Under the pieces are notes generated by a model, which saw nothing but the letters and a program-made list of their open reading frames with translations, made no database searches and was not told the origin of the DNA. A program made the translations under genes and the position numbers. A DNA stretch of 64,000 bases, from NCBI GenBank assembly GCA_003443635.1, contig CP031964.1:776321-840320 (forward strand), in the 5' to 3' direction. Positions within the stretch are counted from its first letter, which is position 1, and the number at the start of each line of letters is the position of its first letter. Below are positions 54,929 through 63,264 of this stretch, piece after piece. The DNA is from Flavobacteriaceae bacterium (GTDB lineage Bacteria; Bacteroidota; Bacteroidia; Flavobacteriales; Flavobacteriaceae).

Positions 54929-56326
54929 ATGAATTCATTTTTTAAAAAATATAAAATAAAAGCTTTAATATTTCTGTCAATTTTTAATTTTTTATCATGT
55001 CAACCTCAAACAACACTTAATAATGGTAAAACAAATGAATACCATTTTAAATTTGGAGGAATAGAAGATCGTTTAATTACTGTTGAAGCAATAATTCCGG
55101 TCAGAGGAGATGAGTTGAATATGATATCACGCCCTCAAAGATTTATTCCTGATATTAATAGTTGGTGGGATATTATTACAATAGAAGAAATTGAAGACGA
55201 GCAAGGCAATTCCATTAAGATAATTGATATTTCTAATGATAAGGCAAAACTAAATCAAAGAGTAGATGGAGTTCTTAAGATTAAATATACAATAGATATT
55301 TCTTATATAGATAAAAATTATCCTAATCTAAATACAGCTATTGGAAAATCTTTTAAAGAAGGATTTTTTATAGTTGGAAAACCATTATTCATTTTTGAGG
55401 ATTGGAAATTACCTGTTAAAGTACAAATAAGCAAACCAGATGAGGTGAAAATAACCGTTCCTTGGGAGACCAAAGATTCTGTGTATTCTGATATTAATTT
55501 AAGAAAATTAATGCTCTCAAATATTATTATTAGCACAGATACTATTGGAGTAGTAGATTTCTCTATAGATAAATTTTCTTATAGTTTAGCCACATTTGCT
55601 TTAGAAGACAAATCGATTGATTTAGTTAAACAAACCGCCAAAGATATTTCTAATTACTATGTCAAAACATTTCCATTTGATCATGATATTAGATATGTGC
55701 AGTTAGTTTATGGTGTCTCAGGAGTAAATGGAGGAGGAGAAGCCTATCCAAACAGTTCTGCAAGTGCTATTTCAAAGAATAATATGAAAGATTCGTTTTT
55801 ATGGAAGATTACGGTATTTCATGAATTATTTCACATGTGGAATTCACATATGCTTAATGGTGTAGCTGGATCTGCAGATATGGAATGGTTTCAAGAGGGC
55901 TTTACAGATTATATGACAGAATTAGCATTATTAAAAACTGGACATATAGACGCTTCTACGTTATCTGATTTTCAAAATCAGAGTTTAAAGTTATTAAAAA
56001 GAAGATTAGAGAATAATACTGAAAATATTACTATAAAAAACAGTGGCTCTGATAAGGGGGAAAACTACGTTATTGTATACAGGGGCGGATGGCTAATAGC
56101 AAATTGGCTAGATAATAGATTAAAGGAAATAACTAATGATAAATGGAACATAGAACGATTATTTCAACAATTATTTATAAAATACCCACCTAATGGAGAA
56201 TTTGTTTTGAATGTTGATAATCTTTTAAAAGATATCTCGATAATAGATGAAGGTATTTCACAAGATTTAAAATCGATTCTTAATAGCACAAATTGGTCAA
56301 CTATAAGTAACTATATAAATCAGTAA
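54929..56326 (+). CDS. M1/M61-like gluzincin metallopeptidase lipoprotein
   Basis: A 465-residue lipoprotein (lipobox FLSC, Cys24). The zinc motif is H298-E299-LF-H302 in VFHELFHMWN, and the third ligand is E323 in WFQEGFTDYM, which is the M1/M61 gluzincin arrangement. The N-terminal half is beta-rich, as in M61-type proteins. GVSGVNGGGEAYPNSS precedes the catalytic helix and resembles the substrate-binding strand. It should be anchored to a membrane and exposed outside the cytoplasm. Peptide substrate unknown. Confidence 0.87.
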   Translation: MNSFFKKYKIKALIFLSIFNFLSCQPQTTLNNGKTNEYHFKFGGIEDRLITVEAIIPVRGDELNMISRPQRFIPDINSWWDIITIEEIEDEQGNSIKIIDISNDKAKLNQRVDGVLKIKYTIDISYIDKNYPNLNTAIGKSFKEGFFIVGKPLFIFEDWKLPVKVQISKPDEVKITVPWETKDSVYSDINLRKLMLSNIIISTDTIGVVDFSIDKFSYSLATFALEDKSIDLVKQTAKDISNYYVKTFPFDHDIRYVQLVYGVSGVNGGGEAYPNSSASAISKNNMKDSFLWKITVFHELFHMWNSHMLNGVAGSADMEWFQEGFTDYMTELALLKTGHIDASTLSDFQNQSLKLLKRRLENNTENITIKNSGSDKGENYVIVYRGGWLIANWLDNRLKEITNDKWNIERLFQQLFIKYPPNGEFVLNVDNLLKDISIIDEGISQDLKSILNSTNWSTISNYINQ

Positions 56327-56345
56327 AATCAAGAAGAAATTTAAA

Positions 56346-56627
56346 TTAATCTTTAATATTTCGAGACTTAATCTTTTTGTTCATTCCTTCTAACCATTTA
56401 AATTGCTCTTTAATTTGCTCACGACGCTCCTCAATAAGCCTATATTTTTCATCTATCTCTTGCTGTACTTTTAATTTGCGATTGCGCTCATCTTCTTCTT
56501 TTTGGAGCTCTGCTTTTCGAGCATTTTCGAGTTTCACTTTTTTCTTAGATTTATTAATTACAGAAAACATAATAATAAAAATAAGTATTACTGAGGCTGC
56601 TAATACTATTTTAATCCAGTCTTCCAT
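56346..56627 (-). CDS. Small membrane protein with coiled-coil tail
   Basis: A 93-residue protein with one N-terminal transmembrane helix (about 5-24) and a charged, continuous coiled-coil (KARKAELQKEEDERNRKLKVQ onward) to residue 85. The composition (Glu/Arg/Lys/Gln heptads) supports a real protein. The stop converges with the metallopeptidase gene, 19 bases away. No family recognised; it may scaffold an envelope complex. Confidence 0.65.
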   Translation of the reverse strand: MEDWIKIVLAASVILIFIIMFSVINKSKKKVKLENARKAELQKEEDERNRKLKVQQEIDEKYRLIEERREQIKEQFKWLEGMNKKIKSRNIKD

Positions 56628-56721
56628 AGTATATAAAGTGTTTTAAAAATGAAAATAATATTTAAAGATATAAAAAAAGAAGTAAATGTATTTTTATTAA
56701 ATAAGTAGTATACTCTTTATT

Positions 56722-56850
56722 TTAATCCAATTCTAATTGATCCATACTTACTCTATAAATATCACCCATACCATTTTTTACTTGATTAGCTTTAGAACAT
56801 CCAAATAAAAGTAAGATCGTTAGAGTTGATATGAGATATTTTAGCATCAT
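56722..56850 (-). CDS. Very small lipoprotein (42 residues)
   Basis: The frame from ATG 56850 (a second ATG follows at 56847) encodes a short positively charged start, a hydrophobic stretch (LISTLTILLLFGC) with a good lipobox ending at Cys19, then a 23-residue mature part (SKANQVKNGMGDIYRVSMDQ, then LELD). It is the only coding sequence in a 273-base gap. The lipobox quality argues for a real gene. Function unknown; it might be a small envelope subunit. Confidence 0.6.
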   Translation of the reverse strand: MMLKYLISTLTILLLFGCSKANQVKNGMGDIYRVSMDQLELD

Positions 56851-56900
56851 AATTATAATTAATTACTGCTAAAATAATTCTTTAATAATAAATTGTCAAT

Positions 56901-58139
56901 TTAGTTAGTAATGTTAATGTAAGACATTATTATCGTTACTGCACCTTTGTTTTTAGAAATATAAGCTGCATTTAAATCTCCAGCAATCTGTCTCGAATCT
57001 TCTTTTTGTATTAAATTATTGAGAATTTCATTAAACTCTTTTTGATCAGAAATCGAAAACAATCCTCCATTTTTTATCATTTGATGTGCCTCGGGAAATT
57101 TGCTAAAATGATTGCCAATAATAATTGGAACACCAAAAACGGCAGGCTCTAAAGTGTTGTGTAGTCCCGTATTTCCCATTGCACCACCCACGTAAGCAAT
57201 ATCAGCATAGCTATAGGTTTTCGATAAAATCCCTATAGTATCTATAACGAAAACTTGATTAGTAGAAATATCTGATTTCTCCTTTTCAGAAAATAGAACA
57301 ACACTTTTTTTAATACGTTGCTTTAATTGTTCAATCTGATTAGCTTTAATATTATGAGGAGCAATTATAAACTTTATGTCATTGGATGAAGCATTAATGT
57401 AGTCTATAAATAAATTTTCATCTTCAGGCCAAGTACTACCAGCAACTACACATAATTTATCTTGCTTAAAAATTTTGATAAACTCTAAAGTGTTATCAAT
57501 TTTTAATTGATTGGAAACGCGATCAAACCTAGTATCACCAGAAACAGTAACGTTATTAAAATGAACACTCTCAAGTAGTGTTTTTGAATGTTCATCCTGA
57601 ACAAAGATATGTTCAAAAGCACGAAGTGATTTTTGCATCCAAGCACCATAAAATTTGAAGAATCGTTGTTCTTCTCTAAATACTGCTGAAATTAAAATGG
57701 CACGAATATTTTTATTAATTAACTCCTGTAAATAATTAGGCCAAATGTCATATTTTACAAATACAACAAGTTCGGGGTGAGTTATATTTATAAACTTTTT
57801 TGCATTTGCCTTAGTGTCTAAAGGGAGGTAAATTACAACATCTGCAATTGGTGATTTTTTTCGTATTTCATAACCCGATGGAGAAAAGAAACTCAGAATG
57901 ATCTTATGGTTGGGGTGTTTTTTTTTAATTAACCCAAACACAGGAAGCCCTTGCTCATACTCTCCTAGAGAAGCACAATGAAACCAGATAGTTTTATCTT
58001 TAATGGAAAGTTTAGATTTTAAAATCGAAAATGTTTCTGCTCTTCCTTTAACCCCAAGCTGTATTTTTCCATTAAAAATCGAAACTATTTTTAATGGAAA
58101 AACAATGGTATGTGTGAGTATATTATAAAGAGATTTCAA
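56901..58139 (-). CDS. waaA: 3-deoxy-D-manno-octulosonic acid transferase (WaaA/KdtA)
   Basis: A 412-residue GT-B glycosyltransferase that adds Kdo to lipid A precursor. Conserved features are the membrane-anchored N-terminus, IWFHCASLGEYEQGLPV, ILSFFSPSGYEI, VSGDTRFDRV, CVVAGSTWPEDE and the nucleotide-binding GGAMGNTGLHNTLEPAVFGVPIIIGN. The start is a TTG at 58139; an in-frame stop lies 9 bases upstream and there is no ATG before the anchor helix. Confidence 0.95.
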   Translation of the reverse strand: MKSLYNILTHTIVFPLKIVSIFNGKIQLGVKGRAETFSILKSKLSIKDKTIWFHCASLGEYEQGLPVFGLIKKKHPNHKIILSFFSPSGYEIRKKSPIADVVIYLPLDTKANAKKFINITHPELVVFVKYDIWPNYLQELINKNIRAILISAVFREEQRFFKFYGAWMQKSLRAFEHIFVQDEHSKTLLESVHFNNVTVSGDTRFDRVSNQLKIDNTLEFIKIFKQDKLCVVAGSTWPEDENLFIDYINASSNDIKFIIAPHNIKANQIEQLKQRIKKSVVLFSEKEKSDISTNQVFVIDTIGILSKTYSYADIAYVGGAMGNTGLHNTLEPAVFGVPIIIGNHFSKFPEAHQMIKNGGLFSISDQKEFNEILNNLIQKEDSRQIAGDLNAAYISKNKGAVTIIMSYINITN

Positions 58140-58264
58140 CGATTTTCTTTATGGCTAAAATACATTTCTTTATTTTAATTTTATCTGTTTACATAAATGA
58201 TTTTTGTATTTTAGCTACCAACAAAATGAAACCCACCTAATTTTATAAATCACTAGAATAATTG

Positions 58265-59419
58265 ATGAGAAAAATTCAAATGGTTGACCTTAAAGGTCAA
58301 TATCAAGATATAAAAGATACCGTAAATGCTTCAATTGCTGAAGTATTAGAATCTACAGCCTTTGTTAATGGCCCTGAAGTACATGCATTTCAGAAAAACT
58401 TAGAAAATTATCTAGGAGTGAAACATGTTATTCCATGTGCTAATGGAACCGATGCATTGCAAATTGCAATGATGGGATTGGGATTGAAACCTGGTGATGA
58501 AGTTATTACTGCCGATTTTACTTTTGCGGCTACTGTTGAGGTAATTGCTCTGTTACAATTAACTCCAGTTTTGGTGGATGTTGAACCTGATACGTTTAAC
58601 ATTAATGTTGAAGCTATAAAAAAAGCAATTACTCCAAAAACTAAGGCTATTGTTCCAGTACATTTATTCGGACAATGCGCTAATATGCACGAAATCATGG
58701 ATCTTGCCAAAACACATAATTTATTTGTGATTGAAGATAATGCACAAGCGATAGGAGCTACATATACATCTAAAGATGGAAATAAAGCAAAAGCAGGAAC
58801 AATTGGTCACGTAGCATCTACATCATTTTTTCCTTCTAAAAACTTAGGATGCTATGGAGATGGTGGAGCAATTTTTACTAATGACGACGATTTAGCACAT
58901 ACTATTCGTGGAATTGTAAATCATGGAATGTACAAACGCTACCATCACGATGTGGTTGGTGTAAATTCTCGTTTAGATGCCATACAAGCAGCAGTGTTAA
59001 ATGCAAAGCTACCAAAGCTTGATAGCTATAATAAAGCACGTCAATCGGCAGCAAGAAAATATAATGAAGCGTTTAAAGATGTTAAAAATATCACAACACC
59101 ATTTACAAAAAAGAATTGTGATAATGTATGTGATGATTGTGATTGTCATGTATTTCATCAATATACTTTAAAAATAAAAAATATTGATAGAGATGCTTTG
59201 GCACAATATTTAAATGATAACGGAATTCCTTGTGGAGTATATTACCCAATTCCATTACATAAACAAAAAGCGTATGCAGATACGAGATATAATGAAGCAG
59301 ATTTTCCTGTGACAAATCAATTAATAAAAGAAGTTATTTCATTGCCAATGCATACAGAGTTAGATGATGAACAAATTAATTTTATCACATCAAAAGTTAT
59401 TGAATTTGTGAATGGGTAA
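58265..59419 (+). CDS. DegT/DnrJ/EryC1/StrS-family sugar aminotransferase
   Basis: A 384-residue PLP-dependent aminotransferase. ADFTFAATVEVI, the PLP-lysine motif in SFFPSKNLGCYGDGGAI (Lys about 196) and GVNSRLDAIQAAVL identify the family, which transaminates nucleotide-linked keto sugars for glycans. A Cys-rich insertion, about residues 283-297 (C-x3-C-x2-C-x-C followed by HVF), lies before the C-terminal domain; it could bind metal. ATG 58265 is used; TTG 58262 directly precedes it. It overlaps galE by 8 bases, which suggests a sugar-nucleotide operon. Confidence 0.9.
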   Translation: MRKIQMVDLKGQYQDIKDTVNASIAEVLESTAFVNGPEVHAFQKNLENYLGVKHVIPCANGTDALQIAMMGLGLKPGDEVITADFTFAATVEVIALLQLTPVLVDVEPDTFNINVEAIKKAITPKTKAIVPVHLFGQCANMHEIMDLAKTHNLFVIEDNAQAIGATYTSKDGNKAKAGTIGHVASTSFFPSKNLGCYGDGGAIFTNDDDLAHTIRGIVNHGMYKRYHHDVVGVNSRLDAIQAAVLNAKLPKLDSYNKARQSAARKYNEAFKDVKNITTPFTKKNCDNVCDDCDCHVFHQYTLKIKNIDRDALAQYLNDNGIPCGVYYPIPLHKQKAYADTRYNEADFPVTNQLIKEVISLPMHTELDDEQINFITSKVIEFVNG

Positions 59420-60434
59420 AATACTTGTTACAGGTGGCTTAGGGTTTATAGGATCTCATACAGTTGTAGAGCTTCAAAACGAAGGCTTTGAAGTTATAAT
59501 TATTGATGATTTATCAAACTCTTCTATAAACGTTTTAAACGGGATCACCTCAATAACAGGAATCACTCCTATTTTTAAACAAATAGATTTAAAAGAAAAA
59601 TCTAAAGTACAAGCCTTCTTTAAATTACACCAAGATATAAAAGGCATTATTCACTTTGCAGCTAGTAAGGCAGTTGGGGAAAGTGTTGAAAACCCTTTGT
59701 TGTATTATGAAAATAATATAAATACGCTGGTATATGTGCTTCAGGAATTAAAACAATTGCAGCAGGCAAATTTTATTTTTAGCTCATCTTGTACAGTTTA
59801 TGGACAAGCCGATGTATTACCAATTTCTGAAGAAGCACAAATTAAATTAGCAGAATCTCCTTATGGAAATACTAAACAAATAGGAGAAGAAATTATTAAG
59901 GATGTTTGTAAAAGTAACCTGAATATAAAAGCAATTGCTTTGCGATATTTTAACCCTATTGGTGCTCACAAAAGCGGGTTTATAGGTGAATTACCAATCG
60001 GGATACCTCAAAATTTAGTGCCGTTTATTACACAAACTGCTATTGGATTGCGAAAAGAACTTTCAGTATTTGGAGATGATTACCCTACACCAGATGGTAC
60101 TTGTATTCGTGATTATATTCATGTGGTAGATTTAGCAAAGGCACATGTTATAGCATTACAACGATTATTAAAACTTAAGAATAAAAGTAATTATGAAACT
60201 TTTAATATTGGAACAGGTACGGGGAGTTCCGTTTTAGAAGTGATTCAATCTTTTGAAAAAGTTTCTGGTCAAAAGTTAAATTATAAAATAGCTAACAGAA
60301 GAGAAGGAGATGTTATTTCTGCATATGCAAATACCACTAAAGCAAATATAGAATTAGGATGGATAGCGAAATCTACCTTAGATGATGCTATGCTATCGGC
60401 TTGGAAATGGGAGCAAAACATTAAGAATAAATAA
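59412..60434 (+). CDS. galE: UDP-glucose 4-epimerase
   Basis: A 340-residue short-chain dehydrogenase-type epimerase. The NAD-binding GGLGFIGSHT starts near residue 8, and the catalytic Ser-x-Tyr-x3-Lys is seen as SSSCTVYGQ with YGNTK. The substrate-binding segment reads RYFNPIGAHKSG, and the length is typical. It overlaps the aminotransferase by 8 bases, and the amidohydrolase follows 11 bases after. It interconverts UDP-glucose and UDP-galactose (or the GlcNAc pair). Confidence 0.93.
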   Translation: MGKILVTGGLGFIGSHTVVELQNEGFEVIIIDDLSNSSINVLNGITSITGITPIFKQIDLKEKSKVQAFFKLHQDIKGIIHFAASKAVGESVENPLLYYENNINTLVYVLQELKQLQQANFIFSSSCTVYGQADVLPISEEAQIKLAESPYGNTKQIGEEIIKDVCKSNLNIKAIALRYFNPIGAHKSGFIGELPIGIPQNLVPFITQTAIGLRKELSVFGDDYPTPDGTCIRDYIHVVDLAKAHVIALQRLLKLKNKSNYETFNIGTGTGSSVLEVIQSFEKVSGQKLNYKIANRREGDVISAYANTTKANIELGWIAKSTLDDAMLSAWKWEQNIKNK

Positions 60435-60445
60435 AAATTGAATAT

Positions 60446-61723
60446 ATGAAAAAAGTAATTTTTGCATTACTAATAATGCTTACACTAGGTGTTACTGCAC
60501 AAAACACCTATTTACATTGTGGTAAATTAATAGATACAAAATCAGGTAAGGTTTTAACTAAAAAAACTATTGTGGTTTCTGGAAATAAGATTATTTCTGT
60601 AAATGAAGGTTATACAAACCCTAAAAATTCTAAAGACATTGTTGTAGATCTAAAAGATAAAACGGTAATGCCTGGGTTAATTGATTTACATGTTCATATC
60701 GAAAGCGAGACAAACCCAAGGAGTTTTGTGGCCAAGTATACCGACAACGAAGCAGATGTTGCATTTCAATCTACAGTATATGCTAAACGTACCTTAATGG
60801 CTGGATTTACCACAGTTAGAGATTTAGGAGGCTCAGGAGTAAATATTGCATTACGTAAAGCCATTGATGGAGGCCTTGTTGATGGGCCTCGTATTTTTAC
60901 TGCAGGAAAAATAATTGCTTCTACAGGAGGACATGGAGATAGAAGTAATGGTGCTAAAGCTGATTTATTAGGAGACCCAGGCCCAAAAGAAGGTGTAGTG
61001 AATTCGGCTGCAGATGCACGTAAAGCAGTTCGTCAGCGCTATAAAAATGGAGCTGATGTGATTAAAATTACAGCTACTGGTGGTGTGTTAAGTGTTGCTA
61101 AAAATGGAAGCAATTCTCAATTTACTGCTGAAGAATTGGAAGCCGTAGTATCTACGGCTAACGATTACGGAATGTTAACTGCTGCACATGCACATGGAGA
61201 TGATGGAATGCAGAGAGCTGTTAAAGCTGGAATTAAAACTATTGAGCATGGAACGTTTATGAGTAGTGAAACTATGGATTTGATGAAACAAAAAGAATCG
61301 TATATGGTACCTACTATTAGTGCAGGGAAATATGTAGCCGAAAAAGCTAAAATCGATGGTTTTTATCCTGCAATTATTGTTCCTAAAGCTTTAGAAGTTG
61401 GTCCGCAACTACAAGGTACTTTTGCTAAAGCTTATAAAAGAGGAGTGCCAATTGCTTTTGGTACTGATGCTGGTGTATTTCCTCATGGAGAAAATGGTAA
61501 AGAATTTAGATTTATGGAAGAAGCTGGTATGCCAGCTATTGAAACTATTCAATCAGCAACTATTACTAATGCAAAATTATTGAATAGTGAAGACGAATTA
61601 GGCCAAATCGCTCCTGGGTTTTTTGCAGACATTGTAGCGACTGACGATGATCCTACTAAAAAGATTTCGACTATGGAGAATGTAACATTTGTAATGAAAA
61701 ACGGAAAAATATATAAGAAATAA
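60446..61723 (+). CDS. Exported amidohydrolase (metal-dependent, imidazolonepropionase-like)
   Basis: A 425-residue amidohydrolase-superfamily enzyme with a signal peptide (MKKVIFALLIMLTLGVTAQ). The metal motif is DLHVHIES (His-x-His). A Lys in DVIKITATGG is positioned to bridge metals when carboxylated. Further ligands are AAHAHGDDG, KTIEHGTF and the Asp in GTDAGVFPHGEN. Family members include periplasmic prolidase-like and imidazolonepropionase-like enzymes; the substrate is unknown. It is followed by a terminator shared in opposite sense with lspA. Confidence 0.9.
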   Translation: MKKVIFALLIMLTLGVTAQNTYLHCGKLIDTKSGKVLTKKTIVVSGNKIISVNEGYTNPKNSKDIVVDLKDKTVMPGLIDLHVHIESETNPRSFVAKYTDNEADVAFQSTVYAKRTLMAGFTTVRDLGGSGVNIALRKAIDGGLVDGPRIFTAGKIIASTGGHGDRSNGAKADLLGDPGPKEGVVNSAADARKAVRQRYKNGADVIKITATGGVLSVAKNGSNSQFTAEELEAVVSTANDYGMLTAAHAHGDDGMQRAVKAGIKTIEHGTFMSSETMDLMKQKESYMVPTISAGKYVAEKAKIDGFYPAIIVPKALEVGPQLQGTFAKAYKRGVPIAFGTDAGVFPHGENGKEFRFMEEAGMPAIETIQSATITNAKLLNSEDELGQIAPGFFADIVATDDDPTKKISTMENVTFVMKNGKIYKK

Positions 61724-61763
61724 AATTTCACTTCATTATAGAAGAGTAAAATGACACATAAAC

Positions 61764-61798
61764 AAAAAAAGCTTTAACGTTTAGTTAAAGCTTTTTTT
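61764..61798. terminator. Bidirectional terminator between amidohydrolase and lspA
   Basis: A 15-bp stem (outer A/T pairs, inner AGCTTTAAC and GTTAAAGCT) with a 5-base loop is bordered by an A-run on the left and a T-run on the right. It can terminate transcripts from both sides of this convergent pair. Confidence 0.88.
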
Positions 61799-61825
61799 GT
61801 TTTCCTATATTAACTTAATGTTCAG

Positions 61826-62323
61826 TTAATTTATTGGTTTCTTTTTTCGATTCAAAAAACTTCCTACTAATAACATAATCATTCCTGTAGTTACTGAAAC
61901 ATCAGCAATATTAAAAATACCGGTTCTAAACACGCCACCAAAATCTAAGTGTAAAAAATCGGTAACAGATCCATAAACAAAACGATCAAATACATTGGCA
62001 ATACCGCCACCAATAATAAATGTAAAAGCGGTTAGAGTCCATCTATCCATATGTTTCTCTTTAAAAATATAAAAAGTAACCAGACCTAAAACAATTACAG
62101 GTAATAAAAGTAATAATAAGATCCTCATCATAGGACTTAAATCACTCCCCATCCCTAGAAAAGCTCCAGTATTCTCTACATTTGTTAAAATAAATGCGTC
62201 TCCTATTAATTGAATTTCTTCACGAAAAGTTATAGAACCTCTAACCAAAACTTTAGTAATCTGGTCAATAGCAATATTTATAATAATTAAAATAATAATA
62301 TAGGCCGTACGAGACAATTTCAT
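61826..62323 (-). CDS. lspA: Lipoprotein signal peptidase II
   Basis: A 165-residue aspartic membrane peptidase with four helices. The catalytic aspartates are in NVFDRFVYGSVTDFL and FNIADVSVTTG, and the conserved LTNVENTGAFLG loop is present. It cleaves prolipoproteins at the lipobox, so it is needed for the lipoproteins described in this window. It is 14 bases downstream of fabD on the same strand. Confidence 0.96.
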   Translation of the reverse strand: MKLSRTAYIIILIIINIAIDQITKVLVRGSITFREEIQLIGDAFILTNVENTGAFLGMGSDLSPMMRILLLLLLPVIVLGLVTFYIFKEKHMDRWTLTAFTFIIGGGIANVFDRFVYGSVTDFLHLDFGGVFRTGIFNIADVSVTTGMIMLLVGSFLNRKKKPIN

Positions 62324-62337
62324 CTGTATATATGGTG

Positions 62338-63219
62338 TTATAATGTTGCCGAAGCAACTTCTGCTTCTCTATGTATTTTCTTAACTAAACCTTGTAAAAC
62401 TTTCCCAGGACCAAATTCGATAAAATGTGTTGCGCCATCAGCTACCATTTGTTGTACAGATTGGGTCCAACGAACTGGTGCTGTTAATTGAGAAATTAAA
62501 TTTGTTTTAATCTCAATTTCATCAACAATAGCACTAGCTGTTACATTTTGATAGATAGGACAATTAGGTCTATTAAATGTTGTTCCTTCAATAGCCGCAG
62601 CTAATTCTTCACGAGCAGGTTCCATTAAAGGCGAATGAAATGCACCCCCAACAGGAAGTACTAAGGCACGACGCGCCCCTTCGGTTTTTAAAGCTTCACA
62701 TGCGATATTAATAGCATCTATTTCTCCAGAGATGACCAATTGTCCAGGGCAATTATAATTAGCAGCTACGACAACACCTTCAGTTTGCTCACATACTTTT
62801 TCTACAATAGTATCATCTAAACCTAAAACAGCTGCCATTGTACTCGGTTGTAATTCGCAAGCTTTTTGCATAGCTAAAGCACGTTGAGAAACTAATTTTA
62901 GAGCATCTTCAAAATTTAGAGCACCATTAGCAACTAATGCTGAAAATTCACCAAGTGAATGGCCTGCAACCATATCAGGGTTAAATGTATCGCTTAAAGT
63001 TTTAGCTAGAATTACTGAATGTAAAAAGATAGCGGGCTGTGTAACTTTAGTTTCTTTTAGAGCTTCTGGTGACCCTTCAAACATCACATCTGTGATATGA
63101 AATCCTAAAATGTCATTTGCTTTTTCAAATAGCTCTTGAGCTAAAGGAGAGTTTTCGTATAAATCTAAACCCATTCCAGAAAACTGAGCTCCTTGACCAG
63201 GAAATATATATGCGTTCAT
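62338..63219 (-). CDS. fabD: Malonyl CoA-acyl carrier protein transacylase
   Basis: A 293-residue acyltransferase with FPGQGAQFSGMG at the N-terminus, the catalytic GHSLGEFSAL (Ser about residue 91) and the catalytic His in GGAFHSPLM. It transfers malonyl from CoA to acyl carrier protein for fatty-acid elongation. Length is typical. It starts 45 bases after the FAD-oxidoreductase stop and is probably co-transcribed with lspA. Confidence 0.96.
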   Translation of the reverse strand: MNAYIFPGQGAQFSGMGLDLYENSPLAQELFEKANDILGFHITDVMFEGSPEALKETKVTQPAIFLHSVILAKTLSDTFNPDMVAGHSLGEFSALVANGALNFEDALKLVSQRALAMQKACELQPSTMAAVLGLDDTIVEKVCEQTEGVVVAANYNCPGQLVISGEIDAINIACEALKTEGARRALVLPVGGAFHSPLMEPAREELAAAIEGTTFNRPNCPIYQNVTASAIVDEIEIKTNLISQLTAPVRWTQSVQQMVADGATHFIEFGPGKVLQGLVKKIHREAEVASATL

Positions 63220-63264
63220 TTAATTTTGTTTTTTAAAGCTGCTAAAATAACAATAATATTAAAC

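Noticed and set aside
58408..58710. Minus-strand 100-codon frame inside the DegT aminotransferase gene
   Set aside because: The plus strand encodes a complete PLP enzyme with all motifs across this interval.
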